From: Solenopsis invicta
Lineage: Eukaryota; Arthropoda; Insecta; Hymenoptera; Formicidae
Assembly (NCBI RefSeq): GCF_016802725.1
Contig: NC_052673.1
Coordinates: 3,974,037 to 4,038,036 of the forward strand
Direction: 5' to 3'
Length of the DNA stretch: 64,000 nucleotides
Made by a program: the position numbers and the translations under genes. Below are positions 11,419 through 22,419 of the stretch, piece by piece. How positions within the stretch are numbered: position 1 is the first letter of the stretch; each line of letters opens with the position of its first letter. The notes beneath the pieces were generated by a model. The model was not told the DNA's origin. It saw only the letters and a list, made by a program, of their open reading frames with translations, and searched no databases.

Positions 11419-12708
11419 GAGGGTCGTTTGAAAAGTCCGTGCAAAAATAAAAACTACTTAATTGTTTGGGGTAAACCTTTTTTATTTTTCAACATAATCT
11501 CCTTTTAGGCTTATACACTTCATCTAACGCTGCTCTAGTTTGTTGATCCCTTCCGAATGATAAGATTTGTCCAAGGCTGAAAAATAGCCATTCGTTTCTG
11601 CAATCATTTCCTCGTTTGAATAAAATCTTTTTCCCGCCAGCCATTTCTTCAAATTGGGGAACAAATAGTAGTCCGAGAGAGCCAAGTCTGGAGAATAGGG
11701 GGAATGTGAAACGAGTTGGAACTTTATTTCCATTAATTTTGCGACCACAACTGCTGAGCTGGTGCGTTGCCGTGATGGAAAAGAACTTTTTTGTGGGCCA
11801 ATCGTGGGCGTTTTTCTTGCAGCTCGGTTTTCAAACGGTCCAATAATGAATAACGATGAATAATATGCACCGGTAATAGTTTTACCCTTTTCCAGATAGT
11901 CGATGAGGATTATTCCTTGCAAATCCCAAAAGACAGTCGCCATAATCTTTCCGGCCAAAAAAACGGTCTTCGCCTTTTTTGGCGCAGATTCCCCCTTGGT
12001 AACCCATTGTTTAGATTGTTTTTTGGTCTCAGGAGTGTAGTAATGTATCCACGTTTCATCCACAGTGACGAAACGACGCTTAAAGTCCTGCGGATTCTTC
12101 TGGAACAGCTGCAAACCGTCCTTGTAACACTTCACATGATTTCATTTTTGGTCAAGCGTGAGCAATTGCGGCACTCATCTTGTGGATAGCTTTGACATAT
12201 CTAAATGTTGATGCAAAATATTATGCACCCGTTCATTCGAGATGCTCACAGCACTAGCAATCGCACGCACCTTCACTCTTCTGTCATCCATCACTATATC
12301 ATGGATTTTATCAATGATTTCTGAAGTAGTAACCTCAACAGGGCCAGAACGTTCAGCGTCACTTGTGCCCATATGGCCACTCCAAAAATTTTGAAACCAC
12401 TTATAAACTGTTCTAATCGAAGGTGCAGAGTCACCATAATGTTTATCAAGCTTCTCTTTAGTCTCCTGAGGCGTTTTGCCTTTCATAAAATAATGTTTAA
12501 TCAACACACGAAATTCTTTTTCGTCCATTTTTTGAAAATCACTCGACTTCCTTGATTTAAACAAATGCCAAACACAAAGAAATAGACCGATTTGGCTGAA
12601 ACTTGGTGTATGTTCTTCCAAGAGATGCTACTAACTAAACATAACCTCGACATACGCGCCAGTAGTGCCATCTCTCTGACTTTGCACGGACTTTTCAAAG
12701 AACCGTCG
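11419..12708 (-). mobile_element. mariner (irritans-like) inserted in Gypsy gag
   Basis: TA at 11417-11418 and 12709-12710 flank imperfect inverted repeats that share TTTGAAAAGTCCGTGCAAA. Size is 1290 bp. The gag sequence reads on after the right TA, so this insertion is younger than the Gypsy element. Confidence 0.92.
11524..12528 (-). pseudogene. mariner transposase (irritans-like, Himar-type)
   Basis: Start at 12528 (MDEKEFRVLIKHYFMKGKTP), chosen because it matches the typical family start; the open frame runs further upstream but without family resemblance. The helix-turn-helix region is intact to about 12175 (VHNILHQHLDMSKL). After a short break the catalytic part begins near 12135: FVTVDETWIHYYTPETKKQS with the first Asp, IMATVFWDLQGIILIDYLEKG, and YSPDLALSDYYLFPNLKKWL with the third Asp. 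The part with the second Asp is altered by frameshifts. The protein would be about 345 residues, as usual. Confidence 0.88.
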
Positions 12709-12710
12709 TA

Positions 12711-12925
12711 ACTGTAGATGTCAGCGTCTCCTTAATTTAAAAGCAGATACCTCCTTGGTGCAAAATTTCAAACCACTCCCTGTATCCACAGTTCAGTCTA
12801 AACAGAGACAAATTGAAACTGCAAAATACAATAAAAATAAGAAATCAAGGATCCACTAAGCAGCAATCACCTGCTACACCTTGTTGGTTCTGTGGTAAAC
12901 TTCATGACTCCAAGGACTGCACATT
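12711..12925 (+). pseudogene. Gypsy gag zinc knuckle
   Basis: Downstream of the mariner, gag continues to a single CCHC zinc knuckle: Cys-x2-Cys-x3-His-x4-Cys (CWFCGKLHDSKDC) at 12882-12923. Such a knuckle binds the packaged RNA. Stops lie before and after it. Confidence 0.8.
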
Positions 12926-13039
12926 CAAAAATTACATATGTTGAATTGAAACACCGTAGGTCATAAAGCAGTACAACCACCAACGATGCCACATTAGCAC
13001 ACACAAAAACCATATCAGTAAATAAAATCAACGAGACAG

Positions 13040-13290
13040 TTTTCCGCAAATATGTAAACGTCAAGATTAATTCCAAAACGGTAAAACTACAACTGGATAC
13101 TGGTTCAGACATAACTATAATTTTAGAAGACACTTGGAAGTACTTAGGACAGCCTCAAGGACAACCCTCTGTACGTATTACTAAAGACGCTTTAGGTAAT
13201 TCATTACACATTTTACATGAAGTCAAGTGCATAGCTACAATCAACGACGTTTCAAGGGAATGATGCAATTATGTCATTCCAAACACCGAT
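13040..13290 (+). pseudogene. Gypsy aspartic protease
   Basis: The retropepsin active site LDTGSD is encoded at 13093-13110, preceded by VNVKINSKTVKLQ. The domain continues to a stop near 13262, then reads on (NTDLNLLGLNWLHAFDLC), which is the usual link from protease to reverse transcriptase in Gypsy pol. It would process the Gag-Pol polyprotein. Confidence 0.85.
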
Positions 13291-14250
13291 TTGAATCTTC
13301 TGGGATTGAATTGGTTACACGCTTTTGATTTATGCCATAACTCAATAAACAGTTTTTATAATTATGTTAACACAGCGTCACGCCTTCATGCATTGCAACA
13401 AAAGTTTCCTAATGTTTTTAATTCTAAAATAGGATGCTCCACAAAAACAAAAATTTCATTACGTTTAAAAACTAACGCCAGACCCATTTTTTGTCCAAAA
13501 CGTCCAGTTACCTATTCAATTCTGCCACTATTTCATGCAGAACTTACACGTCTTGAACAAGAAGAAATTATCTCACCGGTAAACTACTCCAATTGGGCAG
13601 CACCCATCGTTGTAGTTTGAAAAAAGAACGGTCAAATTCGTATATGTGCTGATTTTTTTACTGGATTAAACGATTCTTTAGAACCAAATCGCCATCCATT
13701 ACCTCACCCAGATGAGTTATCCACCAAATTATCAAAATGCAGATACTTAGCAAAATTGACCTCTCATATGAGTGTTTACAAATTCAGATTGACGAGGATT
13801 CAAAACACTTCTTAACAATCAATACGTATCGCGGTCTGTTCGTCTACAATCGCTTACCTTTTGGCATTACTATTGCGCTCGGCCAATTTCAAGCTATTAT
13901 GGACGCTACGATCGCTAGTCTTAACAACGTATTTGCTTATATATCTCGTCGTGGGAAGTGCCACAATTGAAGAACATGATCATATTCTACAACAGAAGTC
14001 AATTACTTAGGATACATCATCGATGAAAAAGAATTACATTCAGATTCTAAAAAAATCGCAATTGTAAACATGCTAGTTCCTTCTGACCATACCACACTAC
14101 GTTCGCGCCTAGGTGTCTTAAATTATTATGGACGTTTTATCCCTAACATACACATTTTACGACGGCCCTTGGATCAGCTTTTAAAAAAGGATTCAATATG
14201 AAATTGGAATCAACAGTGCCAAAACTCGTTTGAACGCTTCAAACAAATTC
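13291..14250 (+). pseudogene. Gypsy reverse transcriptase, catalytic box deleted
   Basis: Motifs visible are the RPIFCPKRPVTYSILPLFHAELTRLEQEEIISPVNYSNWAAPIV block, a stop at 13618, KKNGQIRICADF, and LPHPDELSTKLS. Next come YRGLFVYNRLPFGITIALGQFQAIMD and then FAYISRRGKCHN, where FxYxDDxxVGS is expected. The two catalytic Asp codons have been removed by a small deletion near 13945. Later blocks (YLGYIIDEKELH, LRSRLGVLNYYGRFIPNI) are present in other frames. Confidence 0.85.
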
Positions 14251-14261
14251 TTCAATCGAAT

Positions 14262-14573
14262 TTGCTTCTCATTCATTACAATCCGAAGCATGAAATCATC
14301 GTAACAGACGCTTCTCAATATGGCATTGGTGCCTGTATCTTACATAGATTTCCGGACAATACTTTCAAAGCAATCTGCCATGCAGCGAGAAGTCTAACCG
14401 AAACTGAAAGAAGATACAACCAGATCAAAAAAGAGGGTCTTGCATTAATATTTGCTGTAACAAAATTTCACAAAATGATCTTTGGACGCAAATTCATTCT
14501 CCAAACAGATCATAAGCCCCTCTTAACGATTTTTGGACATAAAAAAGGCATACCTGTTTACACTGCCAATTGA
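14262..14573 (+). pseudogene. Gypsy RNase H domain
   Basis: RNase H of the Gypsy type: EIIVTDASQYGIGACILH with the first Asp, ICHAARSLTETERRYNQIKKEGLALIFAV with the Glu, and FILQTDHKPLLTIFG with the second Asp. It ends at a stop after PVYTAN where RLQRWALQL-type sequence normally follows, and this is indeed readable just downstream. Confidence 0.85.
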
Positions 14574-14659
14574 CTCCAACGTTGGGCACTTCAATTACTC
14601 GCTTACGATTTTAAAATTGAGTATGTAAAAACATCAGAGTTTGGTCACGTTGATGTGCT

Positions 14660-16024
14660 ATCTCGCCTAATCGACGAACATCACAAACCAGAAGAGGATT
14701 TCGTTATTGCCTCAATCAAAATGGAGGAATAATTGTCAACGGTTTTACAGGACTCATTACAATTTATTCTTATAACATTTGACAAAATTAAAGTAGCCAC
14801 CAAACAAGATTCAATATTACAACAAATTATTGGCTTATATACACTTTTAAAATGGCCTGCATCTGTATCACCACACTCAGATATCAAACCCTTCTTCAGC
14901 CGTAAAGAAGCATTCTCAGTGATACAGGATTGTTTATTATTCAACGACTGGTAGATCCAAACCAATACCAAGTGCCCATCCTTAAGCAATTACATAAGGG
15001 ACATCCCGGTATTGAGCGTATGAAAGCCATTGCACGCTCTTATGTATACTGGCCCGGAATAGACAATGAGATTGAACAGTTCGTCAAAACTTGTCACAAT
15101 TGCGTTTCTGCTGCAAAATCTCCAATTAAAGTTCCACTTGCAAGTTGGTTTACACCTACGCATCCATGGCAACAATTTCATGCAGATTATGCAGGCCCCA
15201 TCAACGGGGAATACTACTTAATTGTCATTGACGCTTTATCGAAGTGGCCGGCCATTACGGCTCAACGCACCGTTGAGATCATGGAAGACATTTTCGCTCG
15301 TTTTGGTACTCCGGAAACCCTAGTTACTGATAATGGAACTCAGTTCATTTCGGAAAAATTTCAATCATTCTGCCTTTCATACGGTATACAGCATCATCGT
15401 ACACCACACTTTAATCCTAGCTCCAACGGCCAAGCTGAAAGATTTGTGGATACCTTCAAAAGAGGACTTCAAAAACTCACCAACGGGAAGAATATTCGCA
15501 AACACCTGCCTGTATTTCTTCAACAATACAGATCAATACCTAATCCAAACGTTCAAAATAAAGTCTCTCCTGTTGAGGCGTTGATAGGCAGACCTATGCG
15601 TACTGTTTTTGATTTACTCAAGCCACCAATTCAAAGACAGTTGCACAAGGATGATATTAAAATACGTCAAGAAAATCTATACAATTGCAAACATGGAGCT
15701 AAACCAAAAATATTCGAAATTAATTCAAAAGTTTATGTAAAAATCCACAGCAACAACAAATGGAAATGGATTCCAAGCAAAATTATAGAACGTATTGGCC
15801 AAGTTCTATATAATGTATCAGTTGATACCAGACATTGCTTAATCAGAGCGCATGCAAACCAGTTGAGATCCCGTCTCTGTGACGAAACTGAAGAAACCCT
15901 ACAAGACGACCAGATGCCACTGGAAATCTTATTGGAAACCTTTGATCTTCCAAATTCAATTCAAAAGCAAGCTGAATCAGAGATAATAAACCCTGTCCCT
16001 CAGCTCACTAGACAACATATCTAA
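14660..16024 (+). pseudogene. Gypsy integrase
   Basis: A linker (14733-14950) leads by frameshift into a long open frame. The HHCC zinc-binding part is HKGHPGIERMKAIARSYVYW with CHNC. The catalytic core has Asp at 15185 (HADYAGP), Asp at 15329 (VTDNGTQF) and Glu at 15437 (GQAERF), giving DD35E spacing. The C-terminal part includes KVYVKIHSNNKWKWIPSKIIERIGQVLYNV, a GPF/Y-like module. The open reading of 364 residues makes this the best preserved domain of the element. Confidence 0.92.
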
Positions 16025-16162
16025 CATCAATCCTGCAGGCAATCAAGACTCTATTCCAGATGACAAGAATTCTGTTCCAAATAGACAGCCAGACACATAA
16101 TCACTCAGACTATTTGTAAGAGATGTCCACCCCAACGTTTCGGCGACTATGCAGAATGCTCC

Positions 16163-16371
16163 AAAAAAAGGGAGATGTTGCCGCCAGAACTAAGAGAGTA
16201 CACTCTACTGTACTCTGAAAGTGCAACACAGATAGAACGACCAAGCACACGCAACTACACGTGTTATAGTCAAATCTCTTTCAGCTCGTGTATTATCTAT
16301 TGTTCATAAATAAAGCGTATTAGTTATACACAAAAGAGATCTTTTATTTTCCCGAAATAAAAAACATAACA
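16163..16371 (+). repeat. Polypurine tract and 3' LTR of the Gypsy element
   Basis: The purine run AAAAAAAGGGAGA (16163-16175) lies directly before the 3' LTR, as needed to prime plus-strand DNA synthesis. The LTR runs 16176-16371, starts TGTTGCCGCC, ends CATAACA, and is followed by the GTTTC duplication at 16372-16376. Confidence 0.93.
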
Positions 16372-16376
16372 GTTTC

Positions 16377-16542
16377 ATTTTTAGCCAAATGTTTGGTATC
16401 AAAGAATAAGTTTAAAAAATCAAGTTGTACTTACCAAAAATTTGAGCTTACTAATATTTCTTATAGTTGTACAAATTTTCGTTTTTTGATTTTTATGTAA
16501 AGATGTTAATCTTCTTAGTTTTTATTTGAAAAATTATTTTCT
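16377..16542. other. AT-rich stretch after the Gypsy element
   Basis: Probably the continuation of the sequence into which Gypsy inserted, namely the 3' flank of the second piggyBac. No gene or terminal repeat could be recognised. Confidence 0.4.
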
Positions 16543-17345
16543 TGTAACGATACACCCCAGAACTGCATCGTTTCCGGCAAACACCGGTCGGGGAAAGCTC
16601 CTGGGTTATAACCGGGAGGTACCTAAGGTACTCACTCTTAATCCACCGTAGCATAAGTTCTGCCTGACGGCAGGCACCGCCAGGAAAATCATGCCGAGCC
16701 GTAACACGCGCACTTGGGGAGAACGCGCGGTCTTCCCTACCTCGGTGACTCCGCCATCAAGCGCCGCAAAATAACGGAGGCGATCGCCGGGTATAAATAG
16801 GACCGTGCACCGAACAAAAGGTATTTGTTATCGCCAAGCAGCAGCTCTAACCGCTCCACTGCCTACGATATCCTAATCCCGCTCAAAAACTAGTGGTCAA
16901 AATGTCTTGGCCACGGCGGAGATACTCTGTCTTCCGAGAAGAATCCTGCCAATCTTAATATCCCGATAGCGAAGACATTGGACTCTCCGCCAAACGTCTT
17001 GGAGCGAAGCACATAGGTTTCACTTCCACCTCGAAAAACACCAAAATCCTTCCTCGTGGTAACGCAGAAAAAACGAGATCGCCGAATTCGGGATCTTGGT
17101 CGAGGTACTCGACGCATTACCACCGCTCCCGAAACGCTGCTACCAAAACGCACGTGGACGATCAATGGGCGGGCCAATCATGCCACACGAGCTAGCCCGC
17201 GAGACTACGCTGTAGACCCCGCATATTGTACACTGAAAATACCAAAATCGCGTCCGCAAAATCTTGCTACCATCTCAACAAGACAGCGACGCATTGTTCG
17301 TCTGTCCGCGCGTAATGCCTAAAGCATTCATGTTCATTTATTGTA
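16543..17345 (+). repeat. LTR-like fragment starting TGTAACGA
   Basis: Starts TGTAACGATACACCCC and contains a good TATA box (TATAAATA near 16793). Near 17300 it has GTCTGTCCGCGCGTAAT, a phrase also found near 40660 in another LTR-like block of the window. Its first 40 bases also resemble 43285-43325. No matching end or target duplication was found, so it is annotated as a truncated LTR. An open frame at 17056-17322 on the + strand is basic and has no family resemblance, and I do not call it. Confidence 0.45.
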
Positions 17346-17372
17346 AACCGTCGACGTCCGCTTTGTTTTTTC

Positions 17373-17960
17373 TTAAAAAACACTTAGTAAATTAATCTTG
17401 CCTTTGAACGCGGTAGAAATTTCTTTTATTATAAAATGCACGTTGTAACCGGATAAATTATGAAAAACGACCGGAATAACGTACGTATTCTTATAATTTA
17501 GATTACACTTATTATGAGCTGAACCGCGATACTTGCTCGTCAAATGACAATGGTCAAGCACCCGTCGATTATCAATCTACTCATAATGGGTAAGCCGTTT
17601 ATTTGATATAAATGGTTTTTCGCATATATGACAATGCGTTGCGTTCAAGAATGCCTTTTGTTGCTGTTTAGTTAATTGTTTTATGGGAGCATTGGGGGAT
17701 ATTTGGGCTTTCATATTATGCGCCAAATTTTCTGATTCTTTTGCGAACCACGCAACGCAATCCTTATTGCGGCGAAAACAAAACTCTGGTAATGCGTCGT
17801 CGTACGAGTAATTAACATAGTAAGATATGCTAAATACCTCGTGCTGTTGATACAAGAAACTCGACGTGTTCTCTGTTTCGTTCTCCATCTTTCACAATAC
17901 ACATTTTAAGTCGGCGTAAATTACAAAGGGTACGTGCTCCTTGCTGTTGAAATTTTCAAA
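17373..17960 (-). pseudogene. Fragment of a Polinton/virus-type DNA polymerase B (exonuclease and HNH region)
   Basis: Read on the minus strand, it begins with VPFVIYADLKC near 17945, the first exonuclease motif of protein-primed type-B polymerases. A stop and then a 103-residue stretch follow, with HEVFSISYYVNYSYDD and DCVAWFAKE. The next part is a zinc/HNH (endonuclease VII-like) module, CHICEKPF, and after a nonsense codon DHCHLTSKYRGSAHNKC, followed by IPVVFHNLSGYNVHFIIKE. Such proteins occur in Polintons/Mavericks and related viruses integrated in arthropod genomes. Polymerase palm motifs are absent. Only this part is left, with at least two stops. Confidence 0.75.
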
Positions 17961-18522
17961 TTCCAGCTACTTCTTGTTCTCTCTCGGTAGTATAATGGCG
18001 CAGTCATTTACTTTCTTTCATTCAATTTCGTATAACTGCAATTTTTTTCTAAGTAGAAGTAATGTAAGCATCTGTAATAATTTTTTTTTAATGTGTGAAA
18101 AAATTTTTTTTTATTACACTTACCGGACTTCCGTTCCCGGAGCGATTGAGCATAAAAGTGAACAGTATTAGTAGAATTTGGATAGAGGCAGAGAGTAAGT
18201 GGAAGACACAGAGGGAGAGAGTGAAGTTTGTAAGAAGGCGGAGTAGTTGGAGCTGAGAGGTGGAGTGCGTGCGGAGAGAGAGTAGGGAAGAGTTGAAAGA
18301 GATAGAGTGGGTGGAAGTGTACGTAAGGTTGAGAAGTTAGGAAGTGTGAGAGAGCTAAGAGTGAGGTATGGGAGAAGGAAGGGAGGCAAAGCGCGCGTGA
18401 GTAAAGGCGCGTATGCACGGTAGTACGTTCGTAAACGCATTTTGTCCGGCTTGTTCAATTGGCAGACGCCATTAGGAAATAGAGGAAAGTAGAGCAAAAG
18501 CCGAGCAGGAGTAAGAAAAAGG

Positions 18523-19457
18523 ATGGAGAAAGGCAAGATAACCACGTTGATGGTAGAGACAAAGAAAGAGGTAAGGACAGGATTGAAAAGAGGGAAATTA
18601 AAAGAATTGAGAGGTGGGGGAAGAGAACGCAGTGAAAGTTTGGGAGTATTGAAATTATGGAAAAGGAAAAGGGATATGACAAAAGAGATAGAGGAAATTG
18701 AGAAGAAGGAAGAAGATGAATTTAAGAGAAGCAAAAAAACATCGAGAACGTCGCCAAGAAGGGAAGGAAGGGAGAGGGAGGGGGAAGTGATGATGATGGG
18801 AGAGGTGAGAGTGTGGATGGAGGAGTGTAGTAGAAAATGAGAGAGGATGGAGGAGAGCTTAAAAGGCATTGTGAAAGAGTTAGAGGGGAAGGGAAGAGGA
18901 GTGGAGGGCAGAAAAGAATAAGATGGAGAAAAAAATAGAAGAGCTGAAGAAAAAGTAGGAAAAAAGAACTTAAAATAAACAAAAGGGGGAAGGGGATAGA
19001 GAAGTTAGAAAAAAAGGTTAACAAACTAGAGAGTAGGGAAAAAAAAGGAGAGGGGAAGAGAGCCGGGGAATAGAGAAGAGAATTAAAAAAATTGAAATGA
19101 TTGGGAAAGGAGAGAAAGACAGGAGAGAAAAAGAAATGTGGTGTTGAAGGGTATAAGGAAAATGGGGAAAAAGTGGCAAATAAAGTGAGAGAGTTATTTA
19201 AAAAAATTGAGGCAAAAGTAAAGATAGAGGAGGTAAAAAGAATCAAGGCAGGCAGAGAGGAATGGGGAGGGGGGGGGATGGCAGTAGTAAGATTGAAATC
19301 GGAGGTAGAAAAGGAGAAGGTTATGAGAAGGAAGAAGGTGTTGAAAGGCGGAAAAATATGGATAAAGGATGACCAGGTTGAGAACAAAGGAGACAGGGGT
19401 CATGGTGGGCGGCCGGATGCCAGGAGGGCATCGGGAGCACTATGCGTAGGCTGGTAG
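18523..19457 (+). pseudogene. LINE ORF1-like protein remnant
   Basis: Two open stretches (18523-18840 and 19101-19457) encode very charged sequence: KEIEEIEKKEEDEFKRSKK, then VANKVRELFKKIEAKVKIEE and GGGMAVVRLKSEVEKEKVMRRKKV. The second resembles the ORF1 RNA-binding region in which a GxxVVRLxSxExK motif precedes a basic end. The stretches between contain stops. Composition is dictated by the purine bias. I infer the ORF1 role from its position upstream of the endonuclease. Confidence 0.55.
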
Positions 19458-19877
19458 AAACACTTAGTTGCGTGGGGTCTTTTATATCATGGAAGGAGAG
19501 GCAAAGCAAATGGAAGATGAAGGAGGTGGCTACAGCGGAGGAGGGGGGCAAGGGTGTTTGTAAGAAATAATAAGGTGAGAATAGAATGTGAATGGTGGTT
19601 TTGGGATGAAAAGGGGGAAACTTTGAGGGGGGGTGGGAGATTGAGAAGAAAAAGAAAAAGCGGAGTGATGAGAAATTAGGGAGAAGGAAAAAAGAGGGGG
19701 TAATTAAGCAACGGGAAAAGAGGATAACGGGGGAGGTAGGCAGGTTGAGGAAGAATGAGGAGAATATTGTGGAAAAGAGAATAGAAGAAAAGAGGAATGC
19801 TAGGGAAAAAAGGAGGGCAAGGTAGGGAACGAGATAATGAGGAGATGAAGTAAGGAAAATGTTAGGTGGTAAATTTA

Positions 19878-21104
19878 ATTCCTGCCGTTTTTTCGTCTAT
19901 AAAATTGATTTGTTTTGAAGGGAAGATGAATACCTTAATTGAAGTAATTTCCTTCCTTTTTGTATTACTCTTTCCCATCTCTCCGGCAATCCCACGATGG
20001 TAGAACGCGATGTCTTTCAAGGCGAATCATTCATCCACCCATTTTTGGACTTCGTTGTAACTGGAGAAGTATGTGTCTGTAAGTGCGTGTTGCATCGATC
20101 AAAAGAGATGGTAATCTGACGGTACCAAGTCTGGAGAGTACGCTGGGTGCGGCAGAACTTCCCATTCAAGCTCGCAAAGTACCTGCTTCAAGTTTTTTGC
20201 GACATGCGGTCGAGCGTTATCATGCAACAAAATGACTTTGCACCGATTGTTGACTACGGATGATCTTTTTTGCATCAATACGTCACTCAATCGGTATAAT
20301 TGCTGTTGGTGGTGATCAGCTGTAACGGTTTCATTTGGACCCAAAAGTTTGTAATACAGCACACTTTCTGGTCCCATCAAACGCACAACAAGGTTTTATA
20401 TCCGTGAATATTCCTCTTCGGTGTGGAAGCGGATGGTTGGCCGGGGTCCACTCATGATTTTTTCTACTTGAGATTATCAAAATAAATCCATTTTTTATCG
20501 CCAGTCACGACGCAGAACAAAAAACTCTTTTTTTCTTTGCCTGGCAAACAAAGAAGTCGCAATAGTCAAACGATTCAAAATGGCATTTTTTTGACAACTC
20601 ATGTAGTAGCCATTTCCCTTCCTTATGAATCTTTCCGATGGCATACAAACGTTTCGAAACAGTAACATTTAACTGTTCCGACAACTGTAAAAGCGTTTAG
20701 GCTGGATTCTCATCGGGCAAATCTTGCAGCTCAACATCTTCAAATTTTTTCGGCTGTCCTGAACGTTCTTTGACTATCACATCAAAATTATTGTTTCGGA
20801 AGTGTTCAAACCAAACTCTACATGTTCTTTCCGTTGGAGTATCATCATCATACATTTCGGATAATAAGCGATGCGCTTCTGCTGCGGTTTTCTTGAGGTC
20901 AAAATAGTAAAGAAGCACATATCAAAAAAACTGCTTATTGCGATTTATTTTCAGTCGATTGGAAAATGTCTTTGGCATCAAGAAATCTAATCTATAAAAA
21001 TCAAATCACTTTCAGCGATGTCTAAACTACAAAAGACATATGATTTTATCGTCGAAACTCGCCAGCCTTGGAACCAGCACCCTCTAGTAGCAAGCGGCAG
21101 GAAT
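19878..21104 (-). mobile_element. mariner (mauritiana-like) inserted in the LINE
   Basis: TA at 19876-19877 and 21105-21106 flank terminal ATTCCTGCCG repeats. Size is 1227 bp. LINE sequence continues after the right TA with the start of the endonuclease (VLIAFWNVV), so the target is clear. Confidence 0.85.
20099..20945 (-). pseudogene. mariner transposase remnant (mauritiana-like)
   Basis: The N-terminal part reads YYFDLKKTAAEAHRLLSEMYDDDTPTERTCRVWFEHF and SGQPKKFEDVELQ. The C-terminal part (20099-20386) has LGPNETVTADHHQQQLYRLSD, VILLHDNARPHVAK with the second Asp, and YSPDLVPSDYHLF with the third Asp. The part around the first Asp (about 20500) is degraded. It is related to, but clearly different from, the mariner at 7102. 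Confidence 0.85.
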
Positions 21105-21106
21105 TA

Positions 21107-21600
21107 AGTTTAAGTCCTAATAGCTTTTTGGAACGTGGTAGAAATAGAAAACAAGAATAGAGATTTCTTAGAGAAGGGGAAATGCGGAATGGGATGTGGT
21201 GATGTTAGCAGAAACGTGGATAGAGGTAAAAGCTGGGATAAAGTGAAAAAAAGGTTACCAAAAGAATTTAAATGAAAAATGCAACTGGCTAGAAAGAAAA
21301 ATAGGAAAAGTAGGGCGATGGGGGGAATGTTGGAAGTAAGGAAAGAGATAGAGGAGATAGAGAAGGAGCGGGAAGAAATAGAGGGGATAATAACAACAAG
21401 GATAAGAATAAAGGGAGAGAGGTGGAGAATTATGGGGGTTTATATAAATGGAGACTTGGAAAAGAAGTGGGCTAGAATTAGGGATTGGCTGGAGAAGAAG
21501 AGGGATGGAATGAGAACAATAATAGGTGGGGACTTTAATGGGAGGACGGGGGAGATAGGCGGGGGGTGGTGGGGGGGGGGATGAGAGAGGAAAAAGGAAA
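21107..21600 (+). pseudogene. LINE endonuclease (APE type)
   Basis: It begins with VLIAFWNVVEIENKNRDF right after the mariner and continues to KNRKSRAMGGML in the open part starting 21279. IMGVYINGDLEKKWARI and IIGGDFNGRTG follow. The GGDFNGRTG motif carries the catalytic Asp and Asn of the apurinic-like endonuclease that nicks the target. The following part is frameshifted. Confidence 0.75.
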
Positions 21601-22269
21601 GAGAGAAAGTCGAAGAATAAAAAGATAAACAGGGAAAGAAGAGTGCTGGTTGAAAAATTTGAGTAGATAGAATGGTTTATATATAATGAGTGCGGTAAAG
21701 GAGATAGGGAGGGGATATGGACGTATGCAGGAGCAAAAGGGGAATTGGTACTAGACTACGTGATAGGAGATGGGGAAGTATGGGATAGAATTTTAAGGGT
21801 GGAGGTGGCAGAGAATGTGGACTTGGACCACTTCCCAGTGGTGATTTCGGTTGAAGGGGAGGGGTAAAGGAGTGAACAGGGAAGATCAAAGAGTAAAGAG
21901 ATGGGAATGGACAAAGGTAGGAAAGAAGTTATTTAGGGAAGAAATGGAGAGATCTCTGGAGGAAAGGAAAGAGGAAGAAAGGGTAGGATGGGAAGTGTTG
22001 AGAGGGGGGGAGTGCAAAGGATATTACAGGAGGGATAAGAAAATGAGAGGAAGGAGAAAGTAAGAAGATGGTAGGATGCAGAATGCAAAGAGGGTAAGAA
22101 AAGGGTAAGAAAAGAACTGAGAAAGTGGAAAAAGAAAGGGGGAAAAGGAGATAGATATAGGGAAGGTAAAAAAGTATATAATAAATTATGTGAAAGGAAA
22201 AAAAGGAAGAAAGTGAGAAATGGACAGAACTAGCAAAAAAGGCGAAGACGGAGGGGCAGGTATGGGAAG

Positions 22270-22414
22270 GACGGGATCCGCTAGTGCAATAGCCCACCAA
22301 CTAATCATCTTGACTTATCTAACCCAGACAAACCCAACAACAGAAAAACTTTAGGCATCGGCCGCTGTGAGTGATGGTGCCCTATCGGTCCTGTGTGCTA
22401 TTGGGATCCGCCCG
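22270..22414. mobile_element. 145-bp MITE with 9-bp target duplication
   Basis: The direct repeat TATGGGAAG occurs at 22261-22269 and 22415-22423. The insert between them has imperfect inverted ends with GGATCC and CAATAGC/GCTATTG blocks. Its composition is unlike the purine-rich LINE around it. A 9-bp duplication points to a MULE-type or similar element, but I could not find a related autonomous copy here. Confidence 0.75.
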
Positions 22415-22419
22415 TATGG

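Larger units (their letters stand above)
10490..16371 (+). mobile_element. Gypsy LTR retrotransposon with both LTRs and 5-bp duplication
   Basis: Two LTRs (198 and 196 bp) start TGTTGCCGCC and end CATAACA. The 5-bp target duplication GTTTC is found at 10485-10489 and 16372-16376. The order protease, reverse transcriptase, RNase H, integrase is the Gypsy/Metaviridae order. No envelope gene is visible after integrase. The LTRs differ by about 11 substitutions and one 2-bp indel, so the copy is not recent. A mariner is inserted in gag. Frameshifts, stops and loss of the reverse transcriptase catalytic box show that it is dead. Confidence 0.95.

Noticed and set aside
16025..16162. Envelope gene of the Gypsy element
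   Set aside because: Only about 140 bases lie between integrase and the polypurine tract and they contain stops, so there is no room for env.
17056..17322. Basic open frame of 88 residues on the + strand
   Set aside because: No recognisable domain. It overlaps an LTR-like fragment and an opposite-strand frame of similar quality.
18168..19551. Long Ser/Leu/Phe/Pro-rich open frames on the minus strand
   Set aside because: They mirror the purine-rich LINE strand; the composition explains the lack of stops and no family resemblance is seen.
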